From positions 1 through 24,654 of the forward strand of contig JAOPGA020000035.1 of NCBI GenBank assembly GCA_026419775.2: DNA of 24,654 nucleotides, written 5' to 3'. The position numbers and the translations under genes are program-made. Below the pieces are notes generated by a model that saw only the letters and a list, made by a program, of their open reading frames with translations, did no database searches and was not told the origin of the DNA. Below are positions 17,246 to 24,654 of the stretch, piece after piece; the stretch's first letter is position 1, and every line of letters begins with the position of its first letter. Source of the stretch: Acrasis kona (taxonomy: Eukaryota > Heterolobosea > Eutetramitea > Acrasida > Acrasidae).

Positions 17246-18372
17246 ACGAAAGAAGACGTGTTGGTGCTGGGATGTGGTAACTTCGGTACCTGCTTGGTTA
17301 GTGAAAGCTTTGTTTTTATTTTCTAATAAATAACAGGCATACCATTTGTGCTCTCTCAACAGGAGTGTAAGAATTTGGGCCAGAGATGCAGCAGTTGTAG
17401 AATCCATCAATACTCATCATAAAAATCCAAAGTACCTTAAAGACACCGTGTTACCAGATAACTTGACTGGTGTAGGACCCGAGTTCAATAAGGAGATGTT
17501 TGACTCTGCCACAGTCATCTTGTTGTGCATTCCGACCCAACATCTGCGCTCCATTCTTGAAAAGATTAAGTCGTTCATCAAAGAAGAGCATTTACTCATC
17601 ATGGCCAACAAGGGCATCGAAATTTCAACTTTGCAATTCCCCTTCGAAGTAAATCATTCCACCACGATTTTAATAACTCTGTTAGATTGCGAAAGAAGTT
17701 TTAGGAGAGACTATCGGCAATAACAGTGCTTTCCTGTCTGGACCCTCTTTTGCAGTCGAAGTAGTGCAAAATGGACTCACCTGTGTCAGCGTTGCAAGTC
17801 ACAATTCAGAGCGTGCAAAATGGGCTCAAAAATGCTTTCATACTAAAATCTTCAGAGCTTACACCACAAAAGATGTGGTTGGTGTCGAGTTGGCCGGAAG
17901 CATCAAGAATGTTTTGGCAATTGCCAGTGGTGTTGCAGGTGGGCTGGACTACCAATCGAATGCAAAAGCAGCACTTTTTACAAGAGGAGCGTCTGAAATG
18001 GTGAGACTAGGAGCCAAGATTGGTTGTGACCCCATTACCATGTTAACGTTGGCAGGAATAGGAGACTTGTTCTTGACGTGCACCAGTGAGAAGAGCAGAA
18101 ACTATACCGTTGGGTACAGATTGGGAAAGGGAGAGAAATTGAAGGAAATTGTAAGCAGCCTGGGAAGCGTCGCTGAAGGAGTCCCCACTGCCAAAGCCGC
18201 TCACGATCTATGCGAAAAACACAACATCAAATTACCTATCATGGAGGGCGTGTATCAAATTCTATATGAAGACCGTGATGTAAAGGAGACGCTAGAAGAA
18301 CTTTTAGGTCTGGTGCACCATGGTGATGAATTGGATCTAGAAAGTTGTACTTCTCCAACCAACGATTTTTAA
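17243..18372 (+). CDS. NAD(P)-dependent glycerol-3-phosphate dehydrogenase, bacterial type
   Basis: Three exons, 17243-17296, 17337-17648 and 17686-18372, encode 350 aa. Introns are 40 nt (GTTAGT..AACAG, with CTAAT before the acceptor) and 37 nt (GTAAAT..GTTAG). An in-frame TAA shortly upstream fixes ATG 17243. The enzyme interconverts dihydroxyacetone phosphate and sn-glycerol 3-phosphate for lipid synthesis and redox balance. Visible motifs are the Rossmann loop VLVLGCGNFG (6-15), NKGIE, FLSGPSFAVEV (138-148), the AGSIKNV segment with probable catalytic Lys196, and GIGDLFLTCTSEKSRNYTVG. These last motifs and the length are typical of the gpsA branch rather than the animal/fungal GPD1 branch. 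The end (NDF) is not a peroxisomal PTS1 and no leader is seen, so a cytosolic location is likely. Confidence 0.95.
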
Positions 18373-18578
18373 TTGTGCGAAGAATAGTAAAGCATAATTA
18401 CATTTTAATTATTGTTTGCTCGATCTAATCTCAACAATATTGTTAGGTCAGGACTCCTTCAATCGCTTGAGTATCACTTCTGCTTTTTCAATACTTTAAA
18501 TGTTTAATTAAAAATTGTAAAAAACTAGATCGCTCATTCAGGCAACCTTGATTTCACACATGGACATAAATAAAAATA

Positions 18579-19838
18579 ATGGCAACAGCCCCTTGTCTGC
18601 ATACGTGAAGGATTAACGAAGCACACAGCGCCACCATTCTAGCCACTAAAGAAGTCCTGGTGAAACCCGTTGAGAGCCTCCTCCCAGAAAAACACCACTA
18701 TGCTCTACAAAGTTTGGTTCAAGCACAAGATCAAGAAACCATCCGTATTGGCCAATTAACCATATCATCATAACCCGCCCTGAACGTAAAGAAGTGGTAG
18801 ACGTCAGCACGAAACCTAGTCCCCTTATTTCTTGTTTTTGGTTATACCCCTTGTATGAATCGGATACAACAAGATGCGTACTTTCATAAATAGGCTATAG
18901 CTTTTTGTGGCTGCGCTGAATTGACCTCCTACCCCATCAAAACTCGCAGATGTCAAGGACGAAAATATCAAGGCGAAGTGTGATGCCGCAAAAATTGCAA
19001 TTCCACCCGACAAGTCAACAACGCGAAGAGCAAGAAGCAGCATTCTTTAGAATATCTGGATGATTGAATTTTGGTCAGGATCGAGGGCACTGTAAAATGC
19101 TGATTTTGAGATGATTCGCATCATACCTTGTACTGCAAATCACCACTTTTCAAATCCAGTCCGTCGTCAAATCTACCAAACAAACGTGGATGGTTATTTT
19201 CCTCCCTACCTCCAATTAGTTTCACAACTCTCAGAACAGCTGTCTATCGATATTGTGAGGAGATGTTTCGTGAAGCAATAAAAGACGCCATAAAGAGTAT
19301 ACCATCTTGACCCTAACAAGCTGCCAAGAGTCGACAACCAAGACGAGATGTCGATCGCCACATTAAATGTATGATGAATTCACGCAGAACGCCAATGCTG
19401 AAGAGAATAGCAATTAATGGGGAAAGACGAACAGATAGAAGGGTTACGTTTGAGACAATCCATCGCCTCCGCCTGTTGAAGAATGCAATTTCTTTGACGA
19501 TGAAAACATCAACCGCACCAGTGAAAACTCATCCTTCCTTTTGCTCCACACTCAGCACACAAGAAATGGATTCTGGATACCTACGGCATTGACAAAAGAC
19601 CAGGATGGATTCGTAAACGCAAACAAGGAGGAGGAAATTGCGGACGAGGTAATGGTAGAGGCAGAGCGACAAGTACTGAATGGACGAGAAATCACATGAG
19701 CGTATTGAACAAGAAATCCATCAGTACCATCCCAGAATCCGTGAGGAACTCGCCATTTCATGCAGTACAAAAGCCAAGAACGATGTGGAGACCAGAACAA
19801 GGACGTTGACGCCCATTGAGACGCTTGTAGTACAATAA
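18579..19838 (+). pseudogene. Multiply frameshifted gene, unknown family
   Basis: Plus-strand protein-like runs follow one another in shifting frames. TKEVLVKPVESLLPEKHHYA is at 18645-18704, in a frame 18579-18773 broken by TGA 18606. Then LADVKDENIKAKCDAAKIA (about 18941-19000), SNPVRRQIYQTNVDGYFPP (about 19147-19205), and the longest, FWIPTALTKDQDGFVNANKE with EEIADEVMVEAERQVLNGRE (about 19570-19695). After a one-base shift comes ERIEQEIHQYHPRIREELA to TAA 19836-19838. An AATAAA follows at 19844-19849, so the 3' end looks genuine. The C-terminal part is charged and likely helical. I do not recognise it. The runs could belong to one gene or to two remnants. Confidence 0.4.
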
Positions 19839-19849
19839 AATGCAATAAA

Positions 19850-20224
19850 CCATGTTTTCATATTAATCATATTTTTGTTGTTTTATGCGTGGAATATCGA
19901 TGACTGATTTATACCGTCATATCTATGCTCTTGAGGAATTTCTTCTCAGTTTTTCGATAACGTTGCTGTAGAACTTTTTCGCAAGTTCGGCTCTCTGAGT
20001 GATATTTCAGGCCCCGATTGCGCTCCATATTACGCATGGACAGCCTTTATTGAACTCGTAATGCTATATTCAGTATCCGGAGTTTTTTGATTGGCTGAAA
20101 ATTGTGAATAAAAATAAAAAATTGCGAAAGCGGTGACAGAATCGGCGTATCGGCGGTTCATTTTATAACATAATAGAAAATGTAATCAGAAGCAATAACA
20201 AAAAAACAAAATCAAGTCAAGTCA
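19850..20224. other. Spacer before the tandem paralogue pair
   Basis: AT-rich sequence with stops in all frames. No gene, RNA or repeat is recognised. The last 60 bases before ATG 20225 are A-rich and probably the 5' UTR and promoter of the next gene. Confidence 0.45.
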
Positions 20225-20674
20225 ATGAACAGGAGTTTTAACACAAGCACACCGAAAGTAGATCAGACGTCTACAGCACAAGGTAGACAACAACATGAAA
20301 GGAAGTGCATTGCTAATTGCAAAAGTCTTCGCTTCTTCGATGGTGTTGACAACTACAAGTTAGGCTCAAGAGCTTCGCATAGGAAGTTACCTTTTGAACT
20401 CAAGAACAGTACTATAGACTCCGAAGCTCTAGAACGTGTTAAAGAGATACTGGAACGACCTTGTCCTTTTAAATGGAAGAAGGATGCAGAGGTTAAGAAT
20501 TTAGTCAAAGGAAACATCTTTAGTGTCTCGCTTCCTGAATGTAAAGAAACAGTCATATTTGTAGTGGAAAGCATTTTGGAAATGGACGAAGCCTACTACT
20601 ACAGATGCAAGAGGTTTGGAGGAGAGATCACATTGACCTTACAGCACAGTGGTGGTAGGCTCTCCTATTACTGA
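20225..20674 (+). CDS. Unknown protein, tandem paralogue A
   Basis: 149 aa from ATG 20225 to TGA. Residues about 38-149 align end to end with the product at 21439-21993. Shared blocks are RASHRK(L/M)P, ELKNS(T/A)ID(S/A)EA, G(N)xFSVSLP(E/K)C(K/N)ETV, FVVES and YYY..RFGG. The N-terminal 35 residues are polar (Ser/Thr/Gln) and not shared. No signal peptide or TM segment is present. The conserved FSVSLPxCxETVxFVVES run looks like paired beta-strands around one conserved Cys. AATAAA at 20678-20683 lies directly after the stop. Family not recognised. Retention of two intact diverged copies indicates a coding gene. Confidence 0.7.
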   Translation: MNRSFNTSTPKVDQTSTAQGRQQHERKCIANCKSLRFFDGVDNYKLGSRASHRKLPFELKNSTIDSEALERVKEILERPCPFKWKKDAEVKNLVKGNIFSVSLPECKETVIFVVESILEMDEAYYYRCKRFGGEITLTLQHSGGRLSYY

Positions 20675-21438
20675 ACAAATAAAGACATTTAATGGCACTT
20701 TACTGTTACTTCGGTTCGGTTGTTCTTCGTATAAGACTCTGGAATCTTGTGCTGTCGTTCCTGAATGTCACACCGCTTTGTCCAGATCTTCAAGCACTCC
20801 GATCTTCTCCTTTCAACATCGATCAGGTGGATGACGACCTTGATGACGATGATGACAAACATCATCTTGTATGATGTGCGACGACGCCGGCGCTTCATCC
20901 AAGAGAATTTGCGTCCACGGCGACCAGACCGTATCTATGGGCGTCCAACACTGCGGTTGTATTTCTTCGGCGGCTGGATCTTCTTCTTCGCCACGACGAC
21001 GATATCCATGTCTCTTGCCTGAGAATCTCCGACTACGATGTCGACAACACGAGATTTCGGCGAATCGCCAGGATACTTACGATCTCTTGTGTCGTTTGCC
21101 GATGCATGCGATCATGGCTATGAGCTTTTCCCTAGGGACAACAAACGTGTTTCCTTGGAAACGTTTTCCGCTCTGACATGCTACAGTGTCTAAAACGTAG
21201 ATTTTAATCTTAGTGTGATTTAAAAACTAGTCTAAAGAATACTGACACGTGAACGCAAAATTGGAAAATGAATCTGTAGCTTATGAAAGTAATTAGATGA
21301 AAGATTATGGTCATTGTAAGATCCAAAAAATTAATTTTACAATATCACATATTACAACGGCGCTTGGCCAAGAACAAGAGGTGATAGAATAAAAGACACT
21401 CGGGAAGAATTTAAAATGATACAATACCAACCCTTCAA
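20675..21438. other. Spacer with a GC-richer patch, overlapping frames on both strands
   Basis: About 20860-21110 is clearly GC-richer than its surroundings and open in several frames on both strands, so coding direction cannot be decided by length. One spliced minus-strand model is described separately. Positions 21180-21400 are AT-rich and featureless. AATAAAAG at 21389-21396 could serve as a TATA-like element about 45 bp before ATG 21439. Confidence 0.4.
20813..21115 (-). CDS. Hypothetical small Arg-rich protein, spliced
   Basis: A minus-strand model: ATG at 21115, exon 21081-21115, intron 21033-21080 (GTAAGT..CGTAG, 48 nt), exon 20813-21032, giving 84 aa. The product starts with a basic stretch (KRHKRSRRFSGKRHGYRRRG), then acidic (EEEDPAAEE), then WTPIDTVWSPW and a His-rich end. 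The donor is consensus, but the intron is longer than the others here and the patch is open in many frames, so this could be chance. No homology is recognised. Confidence 0.25.
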
Positions 21439-21993
21439 ATGGAAAAGGGGACTCAACACGCATCAAACGACAAGCATAACCCCCTTCAAACTGATCCCTT
21501 CGTCACTGGTGAAATTGGACGAAAGCGTCTAAACTTCGCTTTCCTTCAGTGTGCACCGTGGGCTAATACTTTACACGAAATAAACCAGAAGCCTAAATCG
21601 CGTGGAGGACAAAAGGTTGAGAAATGGATTGCTAAATGGGGCAGAGTTCAATTCTTTAAAGACGTTAGTGATAACAAGTCATTTATTAGAGCTTCACACA
21701 GAAAGATGCCGCATGAGCTCAAGAACAGTGCCATAGACGCCGAAGCAGTAGAACATGTTAGTTGTTTGTTGAAGAAAAATCCATCGTTGATTTTTTCAAA
21801 CGTTGTACTGATCAAAAGTTTAGAAGTGGGAAACAGCTTTAGTGTCTCGCTTCCTAAATGCAATGAAACAGTTATGTTTGTAGTAGAAAGCACTTTGCAC
21901 TTGGATGGCGATTATTATTACCAATTCGGGAGGTTTGGAGGTCATGGGACATTGAGGATGAAACAAAGTGATGGAGAACTAACCGACATTTAA
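21439..21993 (+). CDS. Unknown protein, tandem paralogue B
   Basis: 184 aa from ATG 21439 to TAA. Its last ~115 residues correspond to those of the gene at 20225, with identical blocks such as FSVSLP and RFGG and conservative changes between. It has its own longer N-terminus (about 68 residues, basic, with KPKSRGGQKVEKW). Both genes lie on the same strand about 0.76 kb apart, as expected of a tandem duplication. AATAAA at 21995-22000 follows the stop immediately, as in its partner. No leader or membrane segment. Function unknown. Their difference in the N-terminus suggests different targeting or partners, or exon loss in one copy. Confidence 0.7.
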   Translation: MEKGTQHASNDKHNPLQTDPFVTGEIGRKRLNFAFLQCAPWANTLHEINQKPKSRGGQKVEKWIAKWGRVQFFKDVSDNKSFIRASHRKMPHELKNSAIDAEAVEHVSCLLKKNPSLIFSNVVLIKSLEVGNSFSVSLPKCNETVMFVVESTLHLDGDYYYQFGRFGGHGTLRMKQSDGELTDI

Positions 21994-22008
21994 CAATAAA
22001 TAATTTAA

Positions 22009-22320
22009 TTAACATGTAACTTTTGAACTTTTACTTTATTATCAATGATTTGGTTAATGACCTCATTGCCCTCGTCCTTTGGTTGTAGGCATCAATATCT
22101 GTACTTATATGTCCTTGTGAGCAAATTCATATCATGATTGTCTTTATCGCCCCAATTAATACATATGTGGCATTGACAGCCATTGGGATCTGTGTCACGT
22201 TATGGACTTGTTAGAAATGGTTTCTGGTCAGTTTCAGGGTTGACGTGGTGTCATTCGTCTTGTGTGGCACAATTCTAGGAAGTAGATTTGATAGAGGTTT
22301 GATAGTGCTCGTTAGGTTAA
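22009..22320 (-). pseudogene. Minus-strand gene remnant
   Basis: One minus-strand frame reads as protein through three stops: TIKPLSNLLPRIVPHKTND, RDTDPNGCQCHICINWGDKD, LLTRTYKYRY and DEGNEVINQIIDNKV. It contains a C-x-C-x2-C cluster. It lies downstream of the 512-aa membrane protein gene and convergent with paralogue B. No family is recognised. It could be a relic of a lost gene or chance, but persistence of one frame over about 90 codons is suggestive. Confidence 0.25.
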
Positions 22321-22380
22321 GGTCTACATAGAATGAAAAGAAATGTTATAAAATTCCCCTTTATTAGACATCCCATATCT

Positions 22381-23919
22381 TTACACCTTGTTTGGCGATT
22401 CAAAAGCATTGAATGCAGGCGATTGAGGCGAAGTAGTTGATGTGACGTTCACGGTGGTCTTGAGATTAACGGCGGCCATTGCAGCGACAAGCCAGGCTGG
22501 TGTCGCTAAAATACCTGCAGTGCACAGAATAAAGAGAAAAATGGACCCTGCACATAAGCAGCAGCAAAACACCAAAATTAGAACAGAAACAACCACGCCA
22601 GCCGCGGCGCCAGGTCCCAGTCCAGATTGAGGGTAGTCGCCACTGTTATATGAGTGCACGGTGTATGAATTTGACCCTTGGCACTTGTTTTCTACTTGCA
22701 CATCATAGGTTGTAGTGTATTGAGTTGTATTGCCCACATATAATGTTGTAGCGTAGGTAGACTTGTATAAAGTTGCAGAATCTCCCCTCTTCACTATAGT
22801 CACCACAAGGTAATCCAGTAGGAATGCCGGATTGTTCACTTCAATGGACAGCCTCAAAAATTTCCCCTCTGGCACAGTAATGGAATAGTAGTCAATACCT
22901 CTAGCATATACCAAGGAGTTGGGGTCAAAGTTATTGATGTAATTACCTCCGTTGTATTCGATTTGATTGATGACAATAGACTTTGAGTCCAATGCAGCAT
23001 TGCTGAGGTAGGCGTTCGATACCGACAGTCCCTTCAAAGTGAGGTACCATGTTTGGTCTTCTGATGAGTATGGAATAGTAGCTAGGGATAGGGAACTCAT
23101 TGTGGTCCTTAGACTATACGAAGTGTTGGTGTAGCCAGTGAGGTACACAGTGTCACCGTATAGTAACCTCGGGTCGAATGTAACGGAAGTATAACTTTGT
23201 ACGTTAAGACTGAAGTAGGTCTCCATGGATGTTTTGGGGATGATAATGTCTCCTCCTGGTAATGAAAGGCTGTCGTAGTCAAGAACAATCTTGATGGTAG
23301 CGCTGGCAGTATTGGAGACTGCAATGTACCAGAGTCCTCCTCTTCGGTCAGTACTTTGGGTGTAGATGGCATTTACTCCAAATAAGGACGTGGGTCTGGC
23401 CGAAAATTCTCCAGTTAACGAATCGTAGGTATCATCTCTGCCCGCCTTGACATTCATGGAGAATGAAGAAGTCTTGATGTAGAAGCTCATACTTCTTCCG
23501 GCCGGAACTATTACGTTGACAAAAAACTCTCCAGTTGTGGTAGTCAACGCTCCAAATGGCACTTGAGTGAATGTAGTGCTAGTACTTGAGGGAGTAATGC
23601 TGACAGTAGAGGCCGTTGTAGATGTGCTTCTCACCATGATGTAGATTGGTCTGTTTGTTGAAGTAGGGTTAATGATGTTGTTATCGGAAAGGTTCCAGTT
23701 GAAGGTGGTATTGGTGGGGAGAGAATTGAGACTAGCGACTATCCTTGCACTACTAGGGGAGTAGTTGAATGTCACCTTTGTGTTGGGAGGGACGTACAAC
23801 CTGCCAAAAGCTACTCCTCCACTAGGCACACTGAACGAAGTCGAAGCACCCAATGTCAGATTAGCCACAATTTGGCTGTTAACAGATGCCAAGATCGCTA
23901 ATATGACCAACCAGAACAT
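22381..23919 (-). CDS. Secreted-type membrane protein, Ser/Thr-rich ectodomain
   Basis: 512 aa from ATG at 23919 (complement). An open GTG lies four codons upstream but is an unlikely start in a eukaryote. Residues 1-16 are a clear signal peptide (MFWLVILAILASVNSQ). An ectodomain of about 420 residues, rich in Ser, Thr, Tyr and Asn with several N-x-S/T sites, follows. It looks like repeated beta-sandwich units: two stretches, near 55-125 and 130-215, each have the form 'VPxG..V.F...TSS....' ending in aromatic strands. Near the C-terminus a hydrophobic region of about 45 residues (AAGVVVSVLILVFCCCLCAG then SIFLFILCTAGILATPAWL) could be one long or two helices. The Cys cluster is a candidate for lipidation. 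A short cytoplasmic Ser/Pro tail ends the protein. Minus-strand AATAAA at 22360-22365. No family recognised. A surface protein role is inference. Confidence 0.8.
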   Translation of the reverse strand: MFWLVILAILASVNSQIVANLTLGASTSFSVPSGGVAFGRLYVPPNTKVTFNYSPSSARIVASLNSLPTNTTFNWNLSDNNIINPTSTNRPIYIMVRSTSTTASTVSITPSSTSTTFTQVPFGALTTTTGEFFVNVIVPAGRSMSFYIKTSSFSMNVKAGRDDTYDSLTGEFSARPTSLFGVNAIYTQSTDRRGGLWYIAVSNTASATIKIVLDYDSLSLPGGDIIIPKTSMETYFSLNVQSYTSVTFDPRLLYGDTVYLTGYTNTSYSLRTTMSSLSLATIPYSSEDQTWYLTLKGLSVSNAYLSNAALDSKSIVINQIEYNGGNYINNFDPNSLVYARGIDYYSITVPEGKFLRLSIEVNNPAFLLDYLVVTIVKRGDSATLYKSTYATTLYVGNTTQYTTTYDVQVENKCQGSNSYTVHSYNSGDYPQSGLGPGAAAGVVVSVLILVFCCCLCAGSIFLFILCTAGILATPAWLVAAMAAVNLKTTVNVTSTTSPQSPAFNAFESPNKV

Positions 23920-23949
23920 GTTTTTTTTCACAATATTAAATTATTTCTT

Positions 23950-24654
23950 GATTCAATGACAATTTATTCTTGAAATTTGCGGGATTTGGCGGTAGAAAAT
24001 TATTTGACTGTTTCGCCAGTCATCAACAAAAAAGGAAAGTTTCCTTGCAAACGACGCTGGCCAACCAACAACTACGATCAATTATATTACAACAATTACA
24101 ACAACAAAAGAAGTGAGTTTTGTACTTTACCACAAATTAGCAATACTCTTCAAACAGGTACTCAATCATCTTTTACAGTTGATGAAAAAATACAATGCCA
24201 ATACCGTCGATGCTGATTATACAGAGATACACCATAGTGATGAAGAGTTTGATTATTTGAATGTGAAGACCTTCTTTTTCACATCGCCTCTTTTACGTGT
24301 ACAAGATGCTGAATTTCGTTATGTTATACGTGCACCGATATTAACAAATAGTAGAGATCCGGGAGCGACAAAATGTAAGAAGTACAGTGCTTGCGAAAAA
24401 GTCAGGGAAGAGGACATTACAAGAGGATGCTTTAGGGGAATACAATATTTGTACATTGCAGGTTGCAAACAAATCACTAATGCATCATTTGTCTTTTCTC
24501 GAAGGAACACACGACCTTAACATGAGTGCCATGATTACCGACGAGGTATTCGTTTATCTCAAAGGAATACACTCTTTTTATGAGTAGTTGCAAACACATC
24601 ACCAAGTTGCTATAAGGTCACCAATGCGGCAATTATACATCTGATTGAAATACG
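23950..24654 (+). pseudogene. Broken leucine-rich-repeat protein gene, runs off the window
   Basis: The 3' part shows Cys-containing LRR units of the AMN1/F-box-LRR style: GIQYLYIAGCKQITNASF, then one frame over FLEGTHDLNMSAMITDEVF, FVYLKGIHSF, another shift to MSSCKHITK, and a last shift to SCYKVTNAAIIHLIEI at the window edge. Upstream is a charged segment (ADYTEIHHSDEEFDYLNVKT). A plausible intron at about 24115-24159 (GTGAGT..AAACAG, 45 nt) may join it to FASHQQKRKVSLQTTLANQQ, but phases do not fit cleanly. At least three shifts in 200 nt show the frame is broken. LRR proteins of this style bind proteins, often as ubiquitin-ligase substrate receptors. The rest lies beyond the window. Confidence 0.55.

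Noticed and set aside
17117-17410. Minus 97-aa frame
   Set aside because: Covers the first exon and intron of the dehydrogenase in antisense.
22442-22630. Plus 62-aa frame
   Set aside because: Antisense to the membrane segment of the minus-strand gene.
1-24654. tRNA, rRNA, CRISPR, riboswitch or bacterial promoters
   Set aside because: No TTCGA-type tRNA arm in a cloverleaf context, no regularly spaced repeats, and the eukaryotic gene structure makes bacterial signals meaningless here.
1-24654. Broken genes as a product of poor base calling throughout
   Set aside because: Long intact frames (NHL 1232 aa, caspase-like 595 aa, membrane protein 512 aa) and correctly splicing introns argue against general indel error, though single sites such as 4890 could still be errors.

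Overview
The window looks like nuclear DNA of a microbial eukaryote, probably a free-living amoeboid protist. A heterolobosean such as Naegleria or Acrasis would fit, but the taxonomy is inference. The evidence is spliceosomal introns of only 37-41 nt (GT..AG, AT-rich), AATAAA signals just after stop codons, AT-rich spacers, LINE-type retrotransposon remnants, large secreted or membrane proteins with NHL and Pro-Thr repeats, a caspase-fold peptidase, and BTB, Fic and LRR sequences. I see no bacterial operons, ribosome-binding sites, tRNA, rRNA or CRISPR.

Layout. Positions 1-2300 hold a 2OG-Fe(II) dioxygenase of TET/JBP-like type (520-1371), followed by a coiled-coil frame resembling a LINE ORF1. 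Both sit between two imperfect direct repeats (1-95 and 2183-2275). Positions 2300-3500 have no convincing gene. At 3503-4445 lies a deleted LINE copy whose reverse-transcriptase frame runs through a 41-nt intron into a frameshifted BTB gene (to 4994). At 5115-5939 is an unfamiliar secreted protein with a seven-arginine run. Positions 6000-7700 hold decayed minus-strand fragments. At 7786-13575 two large minus-strand genes are intact: a two-exon NHL-repeat membrane protein of 1232 aa and a 595-aa caspase-like peptidase. At 13600-15600 is a decayed stretch and a second copy of the same LINE. At 16115-16851 is a broken Fic gene. At 17243-18372 is a three-exon, bacterial-type glycerol-3-phosphate dehydrogenase. 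At 18579-19838 is a multiply frameshifted unknown gene. At 20225-21993 are two tandem paralogues of an unknown family, separated by a GC-richer patch. At 22381-23919 (minus) is a second secreted-type membrane protein, and at 23950 to the window end a broken LRR gene.

Reading. This is an accessory, repeat-rich region where intact genes alternate with decaying ones. The long intact frames (1232, 595, 512 and 350 aa) argue against general sequencing error as the cause of the broken ones. I see no pathway joining the genes. The most interesting items are the dioxygenase/ORF1 module between repeats, the RT-BTB chimera, the premature TGA shared by both LINE copies, the poly-Arg secreted protein, and the tandem unknown family.
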